From: an uncultured Kineosporia sp.
Lineage (GTDB): Bacteria; Actinomycetota; Actinomycetes; Actinomycetales; Kineosporiaceae
Direction of reading: 5' to 3'
Assembly (NCBI GenBank): GCA_937859855.1
Contig: CALMAR010000160.1
Location: 1 to 13,497 of the forward strand
Length of the DNA stretch: 13,497 bases
A program made the position numbers and the translations under genes. Shown here in pieces: positions 1-7,328 of the stretch (its first letter is position 1; every line of letters begins with the position of its first letter). The notes under the pieces were generated by a model. It was given only the letters and a program-made list of their open reading frames with translations, made no database searches and was not told the origin of the DNA.

Positions 1-1797
1 CCGCGGGCCCTGGTGTCCGCCAACGGCGCCGTGCCCTGCCAGTTGCGCAGCATCGTGCTGGCCACCAGCACGGTGATCGGCCTGGCCGGGTGCCTGATCG
101 CCGCTGTCCTGGGCGCGGCCGGCGGGGCGGTCCTGGTCATCGTGCTCAGGGAGCGCTTCGATCAGGTGCTGCCCCGGGTCGACATCCACCCGCTCGACCT
201 GATCGCCCTGGTCGCGGTGGGCACCGCGACGGCGACGGCGGCCGCGTTGACCCCAGCCGGGCGGGGGGCCGGGCTGAACGGGAGGGGGACCCGGACCGGA
301 CGCGGGGGGCAGGCGGCTCCGGCGCGCGGGGTGCCGGTGATCGGCCGGCTGGCCGCGGCGGCCGGAGCCGCACTCTGTGTCTGGGCCGCCCTGCGGCAGC
401 ACGAGTTTCCCACCGTGGCCGGGATAGCGATCACGGAGATCGGGCTGGTCGCCGCCACCGGCGGACTGCTCGCGCTGATCGCCCGGCTGGGCCGGTTCCT
501 GCCGTTCGCGAGCCGGTTCTCGGTCCGGGACGCCGCCCGGCAGCGCGGCCGGACCGCACCGGCGGTGGCGGCCGTGATGGCGGCTATTGCCGGGAGCGTC
601 GCCGCCGGGGTCTATCTGGCGTCCCAGGATCACTATTACCGCATCGGCTACGAACCGGCGGCACCGCTGGGGACCGTCACCGTCTCGTACTCCGAGCCTC
701 TGACCGCCGAGGGCCGTGACCAGAAGAATGGCGATCGGGTCCAGGACGCGGTGGAGGCGCAGATCCGGCGCATCCTCCCGGTGCGTGATCTCAAGCCCGC
801 CTTCGGCGTCATCAATCAGAGCGAAACCAGATACCGCGACGTGGGGCTGCTCCTGCCGCCGGGCCAGCGTTGCCCCTCCGCCGACCAGCCGCTGGTGGAC
901 GACACGGAACCCGATACCTGCGCTCCGGATTCGCCGGAGCTCTTTCATTCGCAGCTGCCGGAACCGCTGATCGACGGCGGTGGATCGATCGAACTGCTGA
1001 CCGGGCATCCACAGCCAGCTGCCCGGTCCGCGCTGCAGGCCGGCCGGGTGGTGGTCTTCAGCCGCGAACTGCTCTGGCCGGACGGCACCGTGCACGTCCG
1101 GGTCCAGGATCAGGACCTGGATCGGCCCGACGTCCGGCTTCCGGTCCAGGTGATCCCGTTGCCCGCCACTTTCGTGCCGCCCTCGGCATCCGCGGCTGGC
1201 CTGACGACGCCGGTCTATCCGCCCGCGGCGGCCAAACGCCTGGGACTGCGGATCGGCACCACCGGCCTGGTGGTCAGCACCACCCGGATGCCCACCGCGG
1301 ACCAGGAGGAGCGGCTGATCGCCACCCTGAACGACAACTTCGACCTGAGCGTCTCGATCGAACGCGGCTACCGGAGCACCGTGGGGCTGGTGCTGCTCGC
1401 GCTGATCGCCTCATCCGCGCTGATCACCCTGATCGGCTCCTTCACCGCGGTCGGCCTGGCCCGTACCGAGGGCGCAGCCGATGTGGCCACGCTGGCCGCG
1501 ATCGGAGCCAGTCCGGCGGTCCGGCGCCGCCTGGCCGCGGCCCAGGCCGCCGTGATCACGGTCACCGGCGCGCTGCTCGGACTGGCCACCGGCCTGCTGG
1601 TGGGCTGGGCCCTGGTCCGGCTGAACAGCCCCCGGCCGGAGCACTATTCGGCCGGGCAGTATCCCGGTGCGTGGCAGCTGGCCATCCCGTGGCCGCAGCT
1701 GGCCGGCACCGTGATCGGCCTGCCGCTGGCCGCCATGGCGCTCGCCTTCGTCACCGTCCGGTCCCGGCTGCCCCTGGTGCGCAGACTGGGCCAGTAG
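1..1797 (+). CDS. FtsX/MacB-type ABC transporter permease, C-terminal part (5' truncated)
   Basis: This is a membrane permease subunit of an ABC transporter of the FtsX/MacB/LolCE superfamily; substrate unknown. The frame is open from base 1 and the first residues already match the end of a transmembrane coupling helix, so the true start lies left of the window and the GTG at 13 is not it; 598 residues are visible. The cytoplasmic coupling motif occurs twice, as ALVSANGAVPCQLRSIV at the left edge and as ATLAAIGASPAVRRRLAA near residue 495, as expected for two FtsX domains in one chain. Hydrophobic segments lie at roughly residues 20-48, 62-84, 112-130 and 138-160, a further one starts the second domain (about 185-205), and three are C-terminal (about 457-480, 510-540, 560-580). 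The 250-residue segment between them should be extracytoplasmic and has two Cys (RCPSAD, DTCAPD) that could pair. The partner ATPase is not in the window and is expected upstream. The stop abuts that of the convergent methyltransferase gene. Confidence 0.88.
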   Translation, partial: PRALVSANGAVPCQLRSIVLATSTVIGLAGCLIAAVLGAAGGAVLVIVLRERFDQVLPRVDIHPLDLIALVAVGTATATAAALTPAGRGAGLNGRGTRTGRGGQAAPARGVPVIGRLAAAAGAALCVWAALRQHEFPTVAGIAITEIGLVAATGGLLALIARLGRFLPFASRFSVRDAARQRGRTAPAVAAVMAAIAGSVAAGVYLASQDHYYRIGYEPAAPLGTVTVSYSEPLTAEGRDQKNGDRVQDAVEAQIRRILPVRDLKPAFGVINQSETRYRDVGLLLPPGQRCPSADQPLVDDTEPDTCAPDSPELFHSQLPEPLIDGGGSIELLTGHPQPAARSALQAGRVVVFSRELLWPDGTVHVRVQDQDLDRPDVRLPVQVIPLPATFVPPSASAAGLTTPVYPPAAAKRLGLRIGTTGLVVSTTRMPTADQEERLIATLNDNFDLSVSIERGYRSTVGLVLLALIASSALITLIGSFTAVGLARTEGAADVATLAAIGASPAVRRRLAAAQAAVITVTGALLGLATGLLVGWALVRLNSPRPEHYSAGQYPGAWQLAIPWPQLAGTVIGLPLAAMALAFVTVRSRLPLVRRLGQ

Positions 1798-2466
1798 CTA
1801 CACGCGCTCGATGGTGGCCAGCCAGGCCGGGGCCCCGGCGTCATCGTGGAACCTGGTCAGGATCCGTTCCGGCTCGATGGCCACGATTCGCCACCCGGCA
1901 CGGGGGGCGAACGCCTCGCTCAGCTGATCCTGACCTATCGGATGCGGGCCGGTGGCCGGGCCGTCGTCCCGGAAGCACAGCACGTGGCCGGTGGCTCCGG
2001 GCCGGGTCACCGCGGCCAGACTGGCCGCGTAGCGCGGCCTTTCGCCAGCGTCGAAGGTGTGGAACAGCCCGCAGTCCAGCACGGTGGCGAAGCTTCGGCC
2101 CAGTCCCTCCAGGGCCAGCGCGTCGGCCACGATGAACTCGGCGTCCAGGCCGCGTTCGGTGGCCTTGGCCCGGGCCAGTGCGACCGCCGTGGGGGCCACG
2201 TCGGCACCCAGAACCGCCAACCCCAGCGAGGCGGCGTGCAGCGCGTGCTCGCCGGTTCCGCAGCCCGGATCGAGCACCGGCCCCTCCATACCGCCCGACA
2301 TGGCCCGGACCATCGCTGGCTGCGGGCGGCCGATGTCCCACGGCGCCGGGCCGTCGTAGTACGAAGCCTCCCAAGGCTGGCCGGTCAATCGCTCATGACT
2401 GGTGGGCTGCCGTCCACCGAACGGATCTCGCGCGCTGGCCGGTGACTGTTGCGGCACGGTCTCCAT
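1798..2466 (-). CDS. Class I SAM-dependent methyltransferase
   Basis: A 222-residue cytoplasmic methyltransferase with a Rossmann-like fold that transfers a methyl group from S-adenosylmethionine; the acceptor cannot be told from sequence. Motif I is VLDPGCGTGEHAL (residues 64-76; the Pro at 67 replaces the usual Val or Ile), the acidic residue after strand 2 is D89 (GADV), D115 lies in VADAL, and a motif IV-like TVLDCGLFHTF is at 128-138. The N-terminal segment YYDGPAPWDIGRPQPA (37-52) is typical of small actinobacterial Methyltransf_25-like or thiopurine methyltransferase-like proteins. The ATG at 2464-2466 is chosen because the N-terminus then runs straight into that conserved block; an AGGA about 12 nt upstream is a weak ribosome site. 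The gene is divergent from the malic enzyme across 133 bp and its stop directly abuts the permease stop, so the two transcripts converge with no space for a separate terminator. Family assignment is firm; substrate unknown. Confidence 0.9.
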   Translation of the reverse strand: METVPQQSPASARDPFGGRQPTSHERLTGQPWEASYYDGPAPWDIGRPQPAMVRAMSGGMEGPVLDPGCGTGEHALHAASLGLAVLGADVAPTAVALARAKATERGLDAEFIVADALALEGLGRSFATVLDCGLFHTFDAGERPRYAASLAAVTRPGATGHVLCFRDDGPATGPHPIGQDQLSEAFAPRAGWRIVAIEPERILTRFHDDAGAPAWLATIERV

Positions 2467-2522
2467 TGTGTCATTCGGATCCTGTCGAGCCCAGCGGCGG
2501 ACGGTGCTGGGTGAACCCCCCG

Positions 2523-2528
2523 GATAAT
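2523..2528 (+). promoter_or_regulatory. Candidate -10 element for the malic enzyme gene
   Basis: GATAAT stands out as an AT-rich hexamer in a GC-rich 133-bp divergent spacer, about 72 nt upstream of the malic enzyme ATG. No good -35 lies 16-19 bp upstream (GACGGT is the nearest), which is common in actinobacteria. Read on the other strand the same site gives CATTAT and could serve the methyltransferase. Placement is inference from composition only. Confidence 0.35.
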
Positions 2529-2562
2529 GTTCCGTAGTCTCTCCGCGAACGCATCGCGATCA

Positions 2563-2576
2563 GCCCACCGGTGGGC
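2563..2576. promoter_or_regulatory. 14-bp perfect palindrome in the malic enzyme leader
   Basis: GCCCACCGGTGGGC equals its own reverse complement over 14 bases. It ends 12 nt before the GGAGGA ribosome site and 23 nt before the start codon. It could be a repressor operator or, in RNA, a short 5-bp hairpin with a 4-nt loop. No specific regulator is recognised, and short GC palindromes arise often in DNA of this composition, so the call is tentative. Confidence 0.3.
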
Positions 2577-2599
2577 GCGAATGAGCACGGAGGACGACT

Positions 2600-3988
2600 A
2601 TGGCCACTCCCAGTCCCGGCAACTCGATCACCGCCCGGGTGCGGGTGCCGGCCGCGGCAGCCGCCACCGGAGACGTCGTGGCCGCGGTCATCGCCGCCGG
2701 AGGAGTCGTGACCGCTCTGGACGTCGCTGAGTCGCACGCCGACGAGCTGGTCATCGACATCACCTGCAACGCCACCGATGACGAACACGCGGGCCGCATC
2801 ACCAGCGCGATCAGTGCGGTCGAGGGGGTGTCGGTGGGCAAGGTCAGTGACCGGACCTTCCTGATGCACCTCGGTGGCAAGCTGGAGGTCAGACCCAAGG
2901 TCCTGCTGCGGCATCGCGATGACCTGTCCCGGGCCTACACCCCTGGAGTGGCCCGGGTCTGCCTGGCCATCGCCGAGCGCCCGGCCGACGTCCGGCGGCT
3001 GACCATCAAGCGCAACACCGTGGCCGTGGTCACCGACGGCTCGGCTGTGCTGGGCCTGGGCAATATCGGCCCGGCCGCCGCACTGCCGGTGATGGAAGGA
3101 AAAGCCGCCCTGTTCAAGCAGTTTGCCGGGGTGGATGCCTGGCCGGTCTGCCTGGACACCCAGGACACCGAGAAGATCATCGAGGTGGTGAAGGCGATCG
3201 CTCCGGTCTACGGGGGTATCAATCTCGAGGACATCGCCGCGCCCAAGTGTTTCGAGATCGAGGCCCGGTTGCGGGCCGAGCTGGACATTCCGGTGTTCCA
3301 CGACGATCAGCACGGCACCGCGATCGTGGTACTCGCCGCGCTGACCAACGCCCTGCGGGTGGTGGACAAGAAACTGGCCAGCGTCCAGATCGTGATCAGC
3401 GGGGCCGGGGCCGCAGGCCAGGCCATCGTCAAGCTGCTGCAGGCGCAAGGGGCTCGGCGCATCGTGGTCTGCGACCGGCAGGGCACCCTGCACCCCGGGC
3501 GTTCCCGGCTGGAAGCGACCAAGCAGTGGATCGCCGAGCACACCAACGAATCCGGAGTACGCGCGACCCTGGCGCAGGCGCTCGCCGGGGCCGACGTGTT
3601 CATCGGCGTCTCGGGCCCGAACCTGCTCTCCGGCAGCGACATCGCCACCATGGCCAGCAAGGCGATCGTGTTCGCGCTGTCCAACCCGACCCCGGAGGTC
3701 GACCCGGTGGCGGCCGGGCGCAGCGCAGCGGTGGTGGCCACCGGCCGCTCCGATTATCCGAATCAGATCAACAACGTGCTCGCCTTCCCCGGCTTCTTCC
3801 GCGGCATGCTCGATGCGGGAGCCCACCAGATCACCGAGGGAGTGATGCTGGCTGCCGCTGAGGCCATCGCCAACGCGGTGTCGCCGTCGGAACTCAACGC
3901 CAGTTACATCATCCCGTCGGTCTTCGATGCGCAGGTTGCCCCCGCAGTCGCCGACGCGGTCCGGCGGGCTGCCACCGACACGCCCTGA
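2600..3988 (+). CDS. NAD(P)-dependent malic enzyme with N-terminal ACT-like domain
   Basis: This enzyme oxidatively decarboxylates L-malate to pyruvate and CO2 in the cytosol, linking the TCA cycle to pyruvate and reducing power. The 462-residue protein has an ACT-like regulatory domain at about residues 10-88, then the malic enzyme N-domain with SRAYTPGVA (Tyr113), [15 protein letters not shown] (145-159) and the catalytic Lys in MEGKA (168). Metal ligands lie in NLED (E210, D211) and HDDQHGT (D235, D236). The NAD-binding domain has SGAGAAG (267-273), an Asp after the next strand (CDRQG, D292) that suggests NAD rather than NADP, then SNPTPE (361-366) and NQINN (389-393). It is the short bacterial type with an extra N-terminal domain. 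The ATG at 2600 has a good ribosome site, GGAGGA, 5 nt upstream. All key residues are present, so it should be active. It is followed on the same strand by the flavin reductase gene after 87 bp. Cofactor preference is inferred. Confidence 0.95.
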   Translation: MATPSPGNSITARVRVPAAAAATGDVVAAVIAAGGVVTALDVAESHADELVIDITCNATDDEHAGRITSAISAVEGVSVGKVSDRTFLMHLGGKLEVRPKVLLRHRDDLSRAYTPGVARVCLAIAERPADVRRLTIKRNTVAVVTDGSAVLGLGNIGPAAALPVMEGKAALFKQFAGVDAWPVCLDTQDTEKIIEVVKAIAPVYGGINLEDIAAPKCFEIEARLRAELDIPVFHDDQHGTAIVVLAALTNALRVVDKKLASVQIVISGAGAAGQAIVKLLQAQGARRIVVCDRQGTLHPGRSRLEATKQWIAEHTNESGVRATLAQALAGADVFIGVSGPNLLSGSDIATMASKAIVFALSNPTPEVDPVAAGRSAAVVATGRSDYPNQINNVLAFPGFFRGMLDAGAHQITEGVMLAAAEAIANAVSPSELNASYIIPSVFDAQVAPAVADAVRRAATDTP

Positions 3989-4064
3989 ACCGATTCAGAG
4001 GATGTGCACCGGCTGCCGGCGCCAGACCGCGAGGATGAGTCGCGGCCCGGTGGGCTGCCCGACC

Positions 4065-4070
4065 AGGAGG
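4065..4070 (+). promoter_or_regulatory. Ribosome binding site that fixes the flavodoxin-fold gene start
   Basis: AGGAGG sits 5 nt before the GTG at 4076. It decides against the in-frame upstream ATG at 4004, whose extra 24 residues are charged and Pro-rich and do not belong to the flavodoxin fold. Confidence 0.75.
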
Positions 4071-4075
4071 ACATC

Positions 4076-4699
4076 GTGACCACACCCACGTCATCGGCCC
4101 CGCTCACGGCATTGGCGCTGGTCTGCAGCCTGAAACCGTCACCGGCTCCCTCCAGCAGTGAGCTGATGGCCAGCCAGGTGATCGAGGAGCTCGGTAAGCA
4201 CGGTGTGAACGGGACGAGCATCCGGGTGGTCGACCACGACGTCCGGCCCGGCGTGAGCACCGACGAGGGGAACGGCGACGCCTGGCCCGGGATCCGGCGC
4301 CAGTTGCTGGACGCCGACATCCTGATCCTGGCCACCCCGACCTGGATGGGTCACATGAGCAGCGTCGCCCAGCGGGTACTGGAACGACTGGACGCCGAAC
4401 TGTCCGAGACCGATTCCGCGGGGCGGCTTTCCATGTCGGGGAAGGTCGCGGTCGCGGCCGTGGTCGGCAACGAGGACGGCGCCCACAAGATCGTCGCTGA
4501 TGTGTTCCAGGCCCTGGACGACGTCGGGTTCACCGTGCCCTCTCAGGGCGGCGCCTACTGGAACGGCGAGGCGATGCAGAAGGTGGACTACAACGATCTC
4601 GATCAGACCCCGGAGAAGGTGGCGTCGTCGATTGAGGGCCTGGCCCGGAACGCCGCTCACCTGGCTCGGCTGCTGAAGGCGCAGCCCTATCCGGCCTGA
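4076..4699 (+). CDS. Flavodoxin-fold NAD(P)H:FMN oxidoreductase family protein
   Basis: A 207-residue protein of the flavodoxin-like superfamily (NADPH-dependent FMN reductase or flavodoxin-like type), expected to bind FMN and carry out NAD(P)H-dependent reduction in the cytosol; the electron acceptor is unknown. The first strand and phosphate-binding region are at residues 11-35 (LALVCSLKPSPAPSSSELM), where the Ser-rich turn would hold the FMN phosphate. The second hallmark is ILILATPTWMGHMSS (82-96), the flavin-binding loop of this family, followed by the helix VAQRVLERLDAEL. A third strand, KVAVAAVVGNEDGAH (123-137), precedes the Gly-rich segment SQGGAYWNG (156-164), consistent with the last flavin-contacting loop. 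The GTG start is chosen for its strong AGGAGG site. It lies 87 bp after the malic enzyme and 16 bp before the acetyltransferase, all on the + strand, so co-transcription is likely. Superfamily assignment is solid; the exact subfamily is not resolved. Confidence 0.85.
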   Translation: MTTPTSSAPLTALALVCSLKPSPAPSSSELMASQVIEELGKHGVNGTSIRVVDHDVRPGVSTDEGNGDAWPGIRRQLLDADILILATPTWMGHMSSVAQRVLERLDAELSETDSAGRLSMSGKVAVAAVVGNEDGAHKIVADVFQALDDVGFTVPSQGGAYWNGEAMQKVDYNDLDQTPEKVASSIEGLARNAAHLARLLKAQPYPA

Positions 4700-4715
4700 C
4701 CAGTACTGCCGGCAG

Positions 4716-5189
4716 ATGGAGCTCCGCCCGTTCGCTGAACCCGATGCGCCGGTGGTGGCGGGATGGGCGCGCTCGGCCCGCGAGGCAGCGATGTGGTGCG
4801 GCGCTCAGGAGTTCCCCGTGACCGCGCGGGTCGTCTCCGGATGGCAGGGAGTGGACGGCGCGAGCGGATACCTGCTGGCGGACGACGACGGCTCGGCCGC
4901 CGCCTACGGCGAGGTGTGGCCCGATGACGAGCCTGGCCACGCTGAGCTGGCCCGGCTCATCGTGGCGCCGGATCGCCGCGGGCGCGGGCACGGCCGGGAA
5001 CTGGTCCGCTGCCTGGTCGCACAGGCCCGTGCGACCGGCTACCGCCACCTGTCCCTGCGCGTGCATCCGGCCAACGCGGTCGCGCTGAGCTGTTATCGCG
5101 CGGCTGGTTTCGTTCCGATCGAGTCCGGGCTGGCCAGGCAGTGGAACGCCGGTCAGCCGGTCGAGTATGTCTGGCTCCAGCCGGCCTGA
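4716..5189 (+). CDS. GNAT family N-acetyltransferase
   Basis: A 157-residue acetyl-CoA-dependent N-acyltransferase with the full GNAT fold. Motif A is LARLIVAPDRRGRGHGREL (78-96), with the acetyl-CoA pyrophosphate loop RRGRGHG at 88-94. Motif B is VHPANAVALSCYRAAGFVPI (116-135), with N120 and Y127 at the positions that usually contact CoA and act as general acid. The N-terminal MELRPFAEPDAPVVAGWA is the usual beta1-alpha1 opening and supports the ATG at 4716, although only a weak ribosome site (GGCAG) precedes it. Translational coupling to the oxidoreductase gene 16 bp upstream would explain this. The acceptor (small molecule or protein N-terminus) cannot be inferred. The last 37 bp of the gene overlap the end of the convergent GH32 gene on the opposite strand. 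Confidence 0.9.
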   Translation: MELRPFAEPDAPVVAGWARSAREAAMWCGAQEFPVTARVVSGWQGVDGASGYLLADDDGSAAAYGEVWPDDEPGHAELARLIVAPDRRGRGHGRELVRCLVAQARATGYRHLSLRVHPANAVALSCYRAAGFVPIESGLARQWNAGQPVEYVWLQPA

Positions 5190-6574
5190 AGCTCCCATAC
5201 CTGCACGCGATTCCCGGCCCGTTCTCCGAGGAGTTCCAGCCGCCAGGGCGGGGGAGTGGTGGGATAGAACCTGATCGTGGCGACCCGGCCGCCGGGCAAG
5301 AAGAGCTCCAGGATCGACCCGTCCAGATAACCCCGGATGGTCTCCGCTGTGGAGCGCGACTCGTCCAGGCCGTCGATCGTGGTCAGGTCACCCTTGGCCC
5401 GGTCATCGTCGCTGGCGCGGTTCCGGTCGATGGTCACTCGCCCGGCCGCCCGATCGATGGTGACATCGAGACACTCCGAACGACCGAAATGCATTCGCAA
5501 AGTGCAGGTTCGAGCCGAATCTTCGGTTCGTTCGATCAGGAACTCCAGTTGTGCCCCCAGCCCGTCCAGGCTGCCGGTGGAACCGGCGGACACCACCGTG
5601 GCGGACTGTGCGCTCCGCAGCAGAGCCAGCGGCGGGATCGGAGAGCTGGCCACAGCTCCGTCTGGGCGCAGGCGCACCGAACGGGGAAGGGTGAGCATTC
5701 CCGACCAGCCGTCCTCCTGAGACCACTCGGCTGAACGTCCTTCGGTGGCCCATCCCCAGACCAGCGGTCCGGCCGGACTGGTCTGCATCACCGACGCCGC
5801 GTAGAAGTTCGGCCCGTGATCAACCAGATGCAGGTCGGAGCCGATCAGATCCGGGCCGCCCGGCTGCGGCGGAACCAGGGCCGAAAGTACTTGCATCACC
5901 CCGGCTTCCCGGGTCCAGGACCCGAACAGGACGGCCGTTCGGTCGCCGGCCGGCAGAACCTGCGGGCACTCCCACATCACCCCAGAATCCCATTCAGCGG
6001 TACTGGGCCGGGCCATCCGGGCCAGTGGCCCGGCATAGCTCCAGGTACTGAGATCCTCGGAGGTGTAGTGCCGGAGCAGTCCGATGTCATCGTCCGCACC
6101 AGCGCCGATCACCATGTGCCAGCCAGCACCCTGACGCCAGACGAACGGATCTCTCAAGTGCCGGATGTGCTCCCCAGCGGGAGGGGCTGGGACCACTTCC
6201 TGGGGCGGGCCGAACGAGAACCCGCCGTCGTCCGACGCCGCGCTGAGCGTTCGCTGCAACCGTTCGCCGCGGACCAGCCCCGAATAGAAGGCGCGGACCC
6301 GGCCGGACGCATCGATCACGGTATTGCCCGACCAGCATCCGTCCCGGTCCAGGGCGGAGGCATGCGGGGTCAGCGCCGGGGAATGCCCCTCCCAATGCAC
6401 CAGATCAGCGCTGCTGACATGCCCCCAGCTGACCGGAGAGGACGCTTCCAAGGTCCGGCGATGCTGGAAATAGAGGTGGTAGCGGCCATCCACCAGGACC
6501 GGACCGTTCGGATCGTTGAGGAACCCGCTCGGCGAGCAGATGTGATAGCGCGGAAACAGGTGGTCGTTCATCAT
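5153..6574 (-). CDS. Glycoside hydrolase family 32 beta-fructosidase (sucrose hydrolase/invertase type)
   Basis: This enzyme hydrolyses beta-fructofuranosidic bonds in substrates such as sucrose, sucrose-6-phosphate or short fructans, with retention of configuration. Counting from the ATG at 6574 it has 473 residues. The five-bladed propeller carries all three catalytic motifs: FLNDPNG with nucleophile D21, RDPF with transition-state stabiliser D142, and WECPQV with acid/base E202. WSGN (81-84) stands in the place of the common WSGS. The beta-sandwich domain follows from about residue 320, ending in GYLDGSILELFLPGG (416-430) and VWEL. No signal peptide or membrane segment is present, so it is probably intracellular. 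A GTG at 6625 would add 17 residues that do not resemble the family; MMNDHLFPRYH is the usual type of N-terminus, so 6574 is preferred, though neither start has a clear ribosome site. No sugar transporter, kinase or repressor gene adjoins it. The DUF4395 gene lies 86 bp upstream on the same strand. Confidence 0.93.
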   Translation of the reverse strand: MMNDHLFPRYHICSPSGFLNDPNGPVLVDGRYHLYFQHRRTLEASSPVSWGHVSSADLVHWEGHSPALTPHASALDRDGCWSGNTVIDASGRVRAFYSGLVRGERLQRTLSAASDDGGFSFGPPQEVVPAPPAGEHIRHLRDPFVWRQGAGWHMVIGAGADDDIGLLRHYTSEDLSTWSYAGPLARMARPSTAEWDSGVMWECPQVLPAGDRTAVLFGSWTREAGVMQVLSALVPPQPGGPDLIGSDLHLVDHGPNFYAASVMQTSPAGPLVWGWATEGRSAEWSQEDGWSGMLTLPRSVRLRPDGAVASSPIPPLALLRSAQSATVVSAGSTGSLDGLGAQLEFLIERTEDSARTCTLRMHFGRSECLDVTIDRAAGRVTIDRNRASDDDRAKGDLTTIDGLDESRSTAETIRGYLDGSILELFLPGGRVATIRFYPTTPPPWRLELLGERAGNRVQVWELQAGWSQTYSTG

Positions 6575-6660
6575 CACCGCCGAGCCGGAGTCAGATGACC
6601 GATCAGGCAGGACACCACGAGTCACTTCACCGCGCCGGAGATCCTGGCGCCTGCCCCTGG

Positions 6661-7239
6661 TCAGCCGTGATTCACTGGGGCCCGCGACGCCGCGTCACTG
6701 ATCGGTCCCAGCAGCCTGGCGCCGACCTGTCCAGGGTTGCGCGAACCGCCCTCGGCACAGGCCAGGCACACCTCGGCCGGGATCAGGCCGCGCCTCATCA
6801 GCCAGCCGAAAACAGTGCAGCCCAAGCAGAATCCAGCGATGGACTCGAGGCTGGCCGCGACCGCCAGGACGGCGATGACCGCCCGGGCCGGGACCGTGGA
6901 GCTCAGGCTCGCGGCCAGAATCAGAGCGCTCAGACTGAACACCACGCCGATCCCCTGAGCGAATCGCTTCGGTGGCCCGGGAACGAACCGCTCCCTGAGC
7001 CGGAGCCGGGGGGTGATCACCCGGGTCGCCAGCAGGCCGAGCGGGCTGAACCGCGGCCCGGCCAGCACTCTGGCCACAAAGCCATAGGCGAGAACCAGGA
7101 GCAGCGGGAACCAGCCGGTCGCGATGTAGGCCAGCGACATCACCAGGACTCCGCCAGCGACCAGGCGGGCAGACACCTCGTTGACCGGATTCGGGAAACT
7201 CAGAACGTCCTTCAGACCTGTCCGGGAAGCTGATCGCAT
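6661..7239 (-). CDS. DUF4395 domain integral membrane protein
   Basis: A 192-residue membrane protein of the DUF4395 family, common in actinobacteria and of unknown function. The family opening FPNPVNEVSARLVAGG is at residues 15-30, followed by a hydrophobic stretch at 29-58 (one or two passes), a basic loop (RPRLRLRERFVPGPPKRF region, 78-93), and two close membrane segments at about 95-136. The family hallmark follows: GFCLGC (136-141) and VCLAC (157-161), giving paired CxxC motifs with 16 residues between them that could bind a metal or act in thiol exchange. The ATG at 7237-7239 is chosen; an in-frame start at 7347 would overlap the divergent SIMPL gene and add residues unlike the family. 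A TAGATT hexamer lies 7 nt before this ATG, so the mRNA may be leaderless. DUF4395 genes often adjoin rhodanese or thioredoxin genes; none is present here. The gene could be co-transcribed with GH32. Confidence 0.88.
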   Translation of the reverse strand: MRSASRTGLKDVLSFPNPVNEVSARLVAGGVLVMSLAYIATGWFPLLLVLAYGFVARVLAGPRFSPLGLLATRVITPRLRLRERFVPGPPKRFAQGIGVVFSLSALILAASLSSTVPARAVIAVLAVAASLESIAGFCLGCTVFGWLMRRGLIPAEVCLACAEGGSRNPGQVGARLLGPISDAASRAPVNHG

Positions 7240-7246
7240 GCTCAAC

Positions 7247-7252
7247 AATCTA
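7247..7252 (-). promoter_or_regulatory. Candidate -10 element for a leaderless DUF4395 transcript
   Basis: On the minus strand TAGATT matches the TANNNT pattern and is followed by exactly 7 nt and then the ATG. Transcription would therefore begin at or beside the start codon. No Shine-Dalgarno is visible, which fits leaderless translation, common in actinobacteria. The -35 region is poor (CTGGCC or TGGCCG), so confidence is modest. Confidence 0.45.
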
Positions 7253-7298
7253 ATCCCGTCCGATCGGCCCGGCCAGGACTCGATCCGTTGCCAGGGAA

Positions 7299-7316
7299 CC
7301 GCTTGGGGGGAAGCGG
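7299..7316 (+). repeat. Small hairpin with a six-G loop upstream of the SIMPL gene
   Basis: CCGCTT and AAGCGG form a perfect 6-bp stem around a loop of six G. The loop is the only purine-rich stretch before the SIMPL start, but it ends 18 nt away, too far for a normal ribosome site. It may be chance, or a structure affecting translation of the gene that starts at 7329. Confidence 0.3.
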
Positions 7317-7328
7317 CGTCCAAGTGAC

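Noticed and set aside
1826..1839. 14-bp palindrome GCCGGGGCCCCGGC as a terminator
   Set aside because: It lies in methyltransferase codons, leaves only a 5-bp stem once a loop is allowed, and such GC palindromes are frequent in this composition.
870..2135. Open frame of 421 codons on the + strand
   Set aside because: It lies inside the permease and methyltransferase genes in another frame; its product is Arg/Gly/Pro-rich low-complexity sequence typical of GC-rich shadow frames, with no family motif.
2471..3826. Open frame of 451 codons on the - strand opposite the malic enzyme
   Set aside because: The malic enzyme has every catalytic motif and a strong ribosome site. The antisense product is rich in Gly, His, Asp and Arg with no recognisable domain.
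4004..4075. Longer N-terminus for the flavodoxin-fold gene (ATG at 4004)
   Set aside because: The GTG at 4076 has a strong AGGAGG site and begins just before the first strand of the fold.
3989..4075. Terminator between malic enzyme and oxidoreductase genes
   Set aside because: Only short, bulged GC stems are visible (around 4050-4065), with no T tract; read-through seems more likely.
5816..6598. Open frame of 260 codons on the + strand opposite GH32
   Set aside because: GH32 carries all three catalytic motifs on the other strand; this frame is a shadow without family features.
6595..7233. Open frame of 212 codons on the + strand opposite DUF4395
   Set aside because: The product is Gln/Gly/Arg/Asp-rich and lacks hydrophobic core; the DUF4395 hallmarks are on the - strand.
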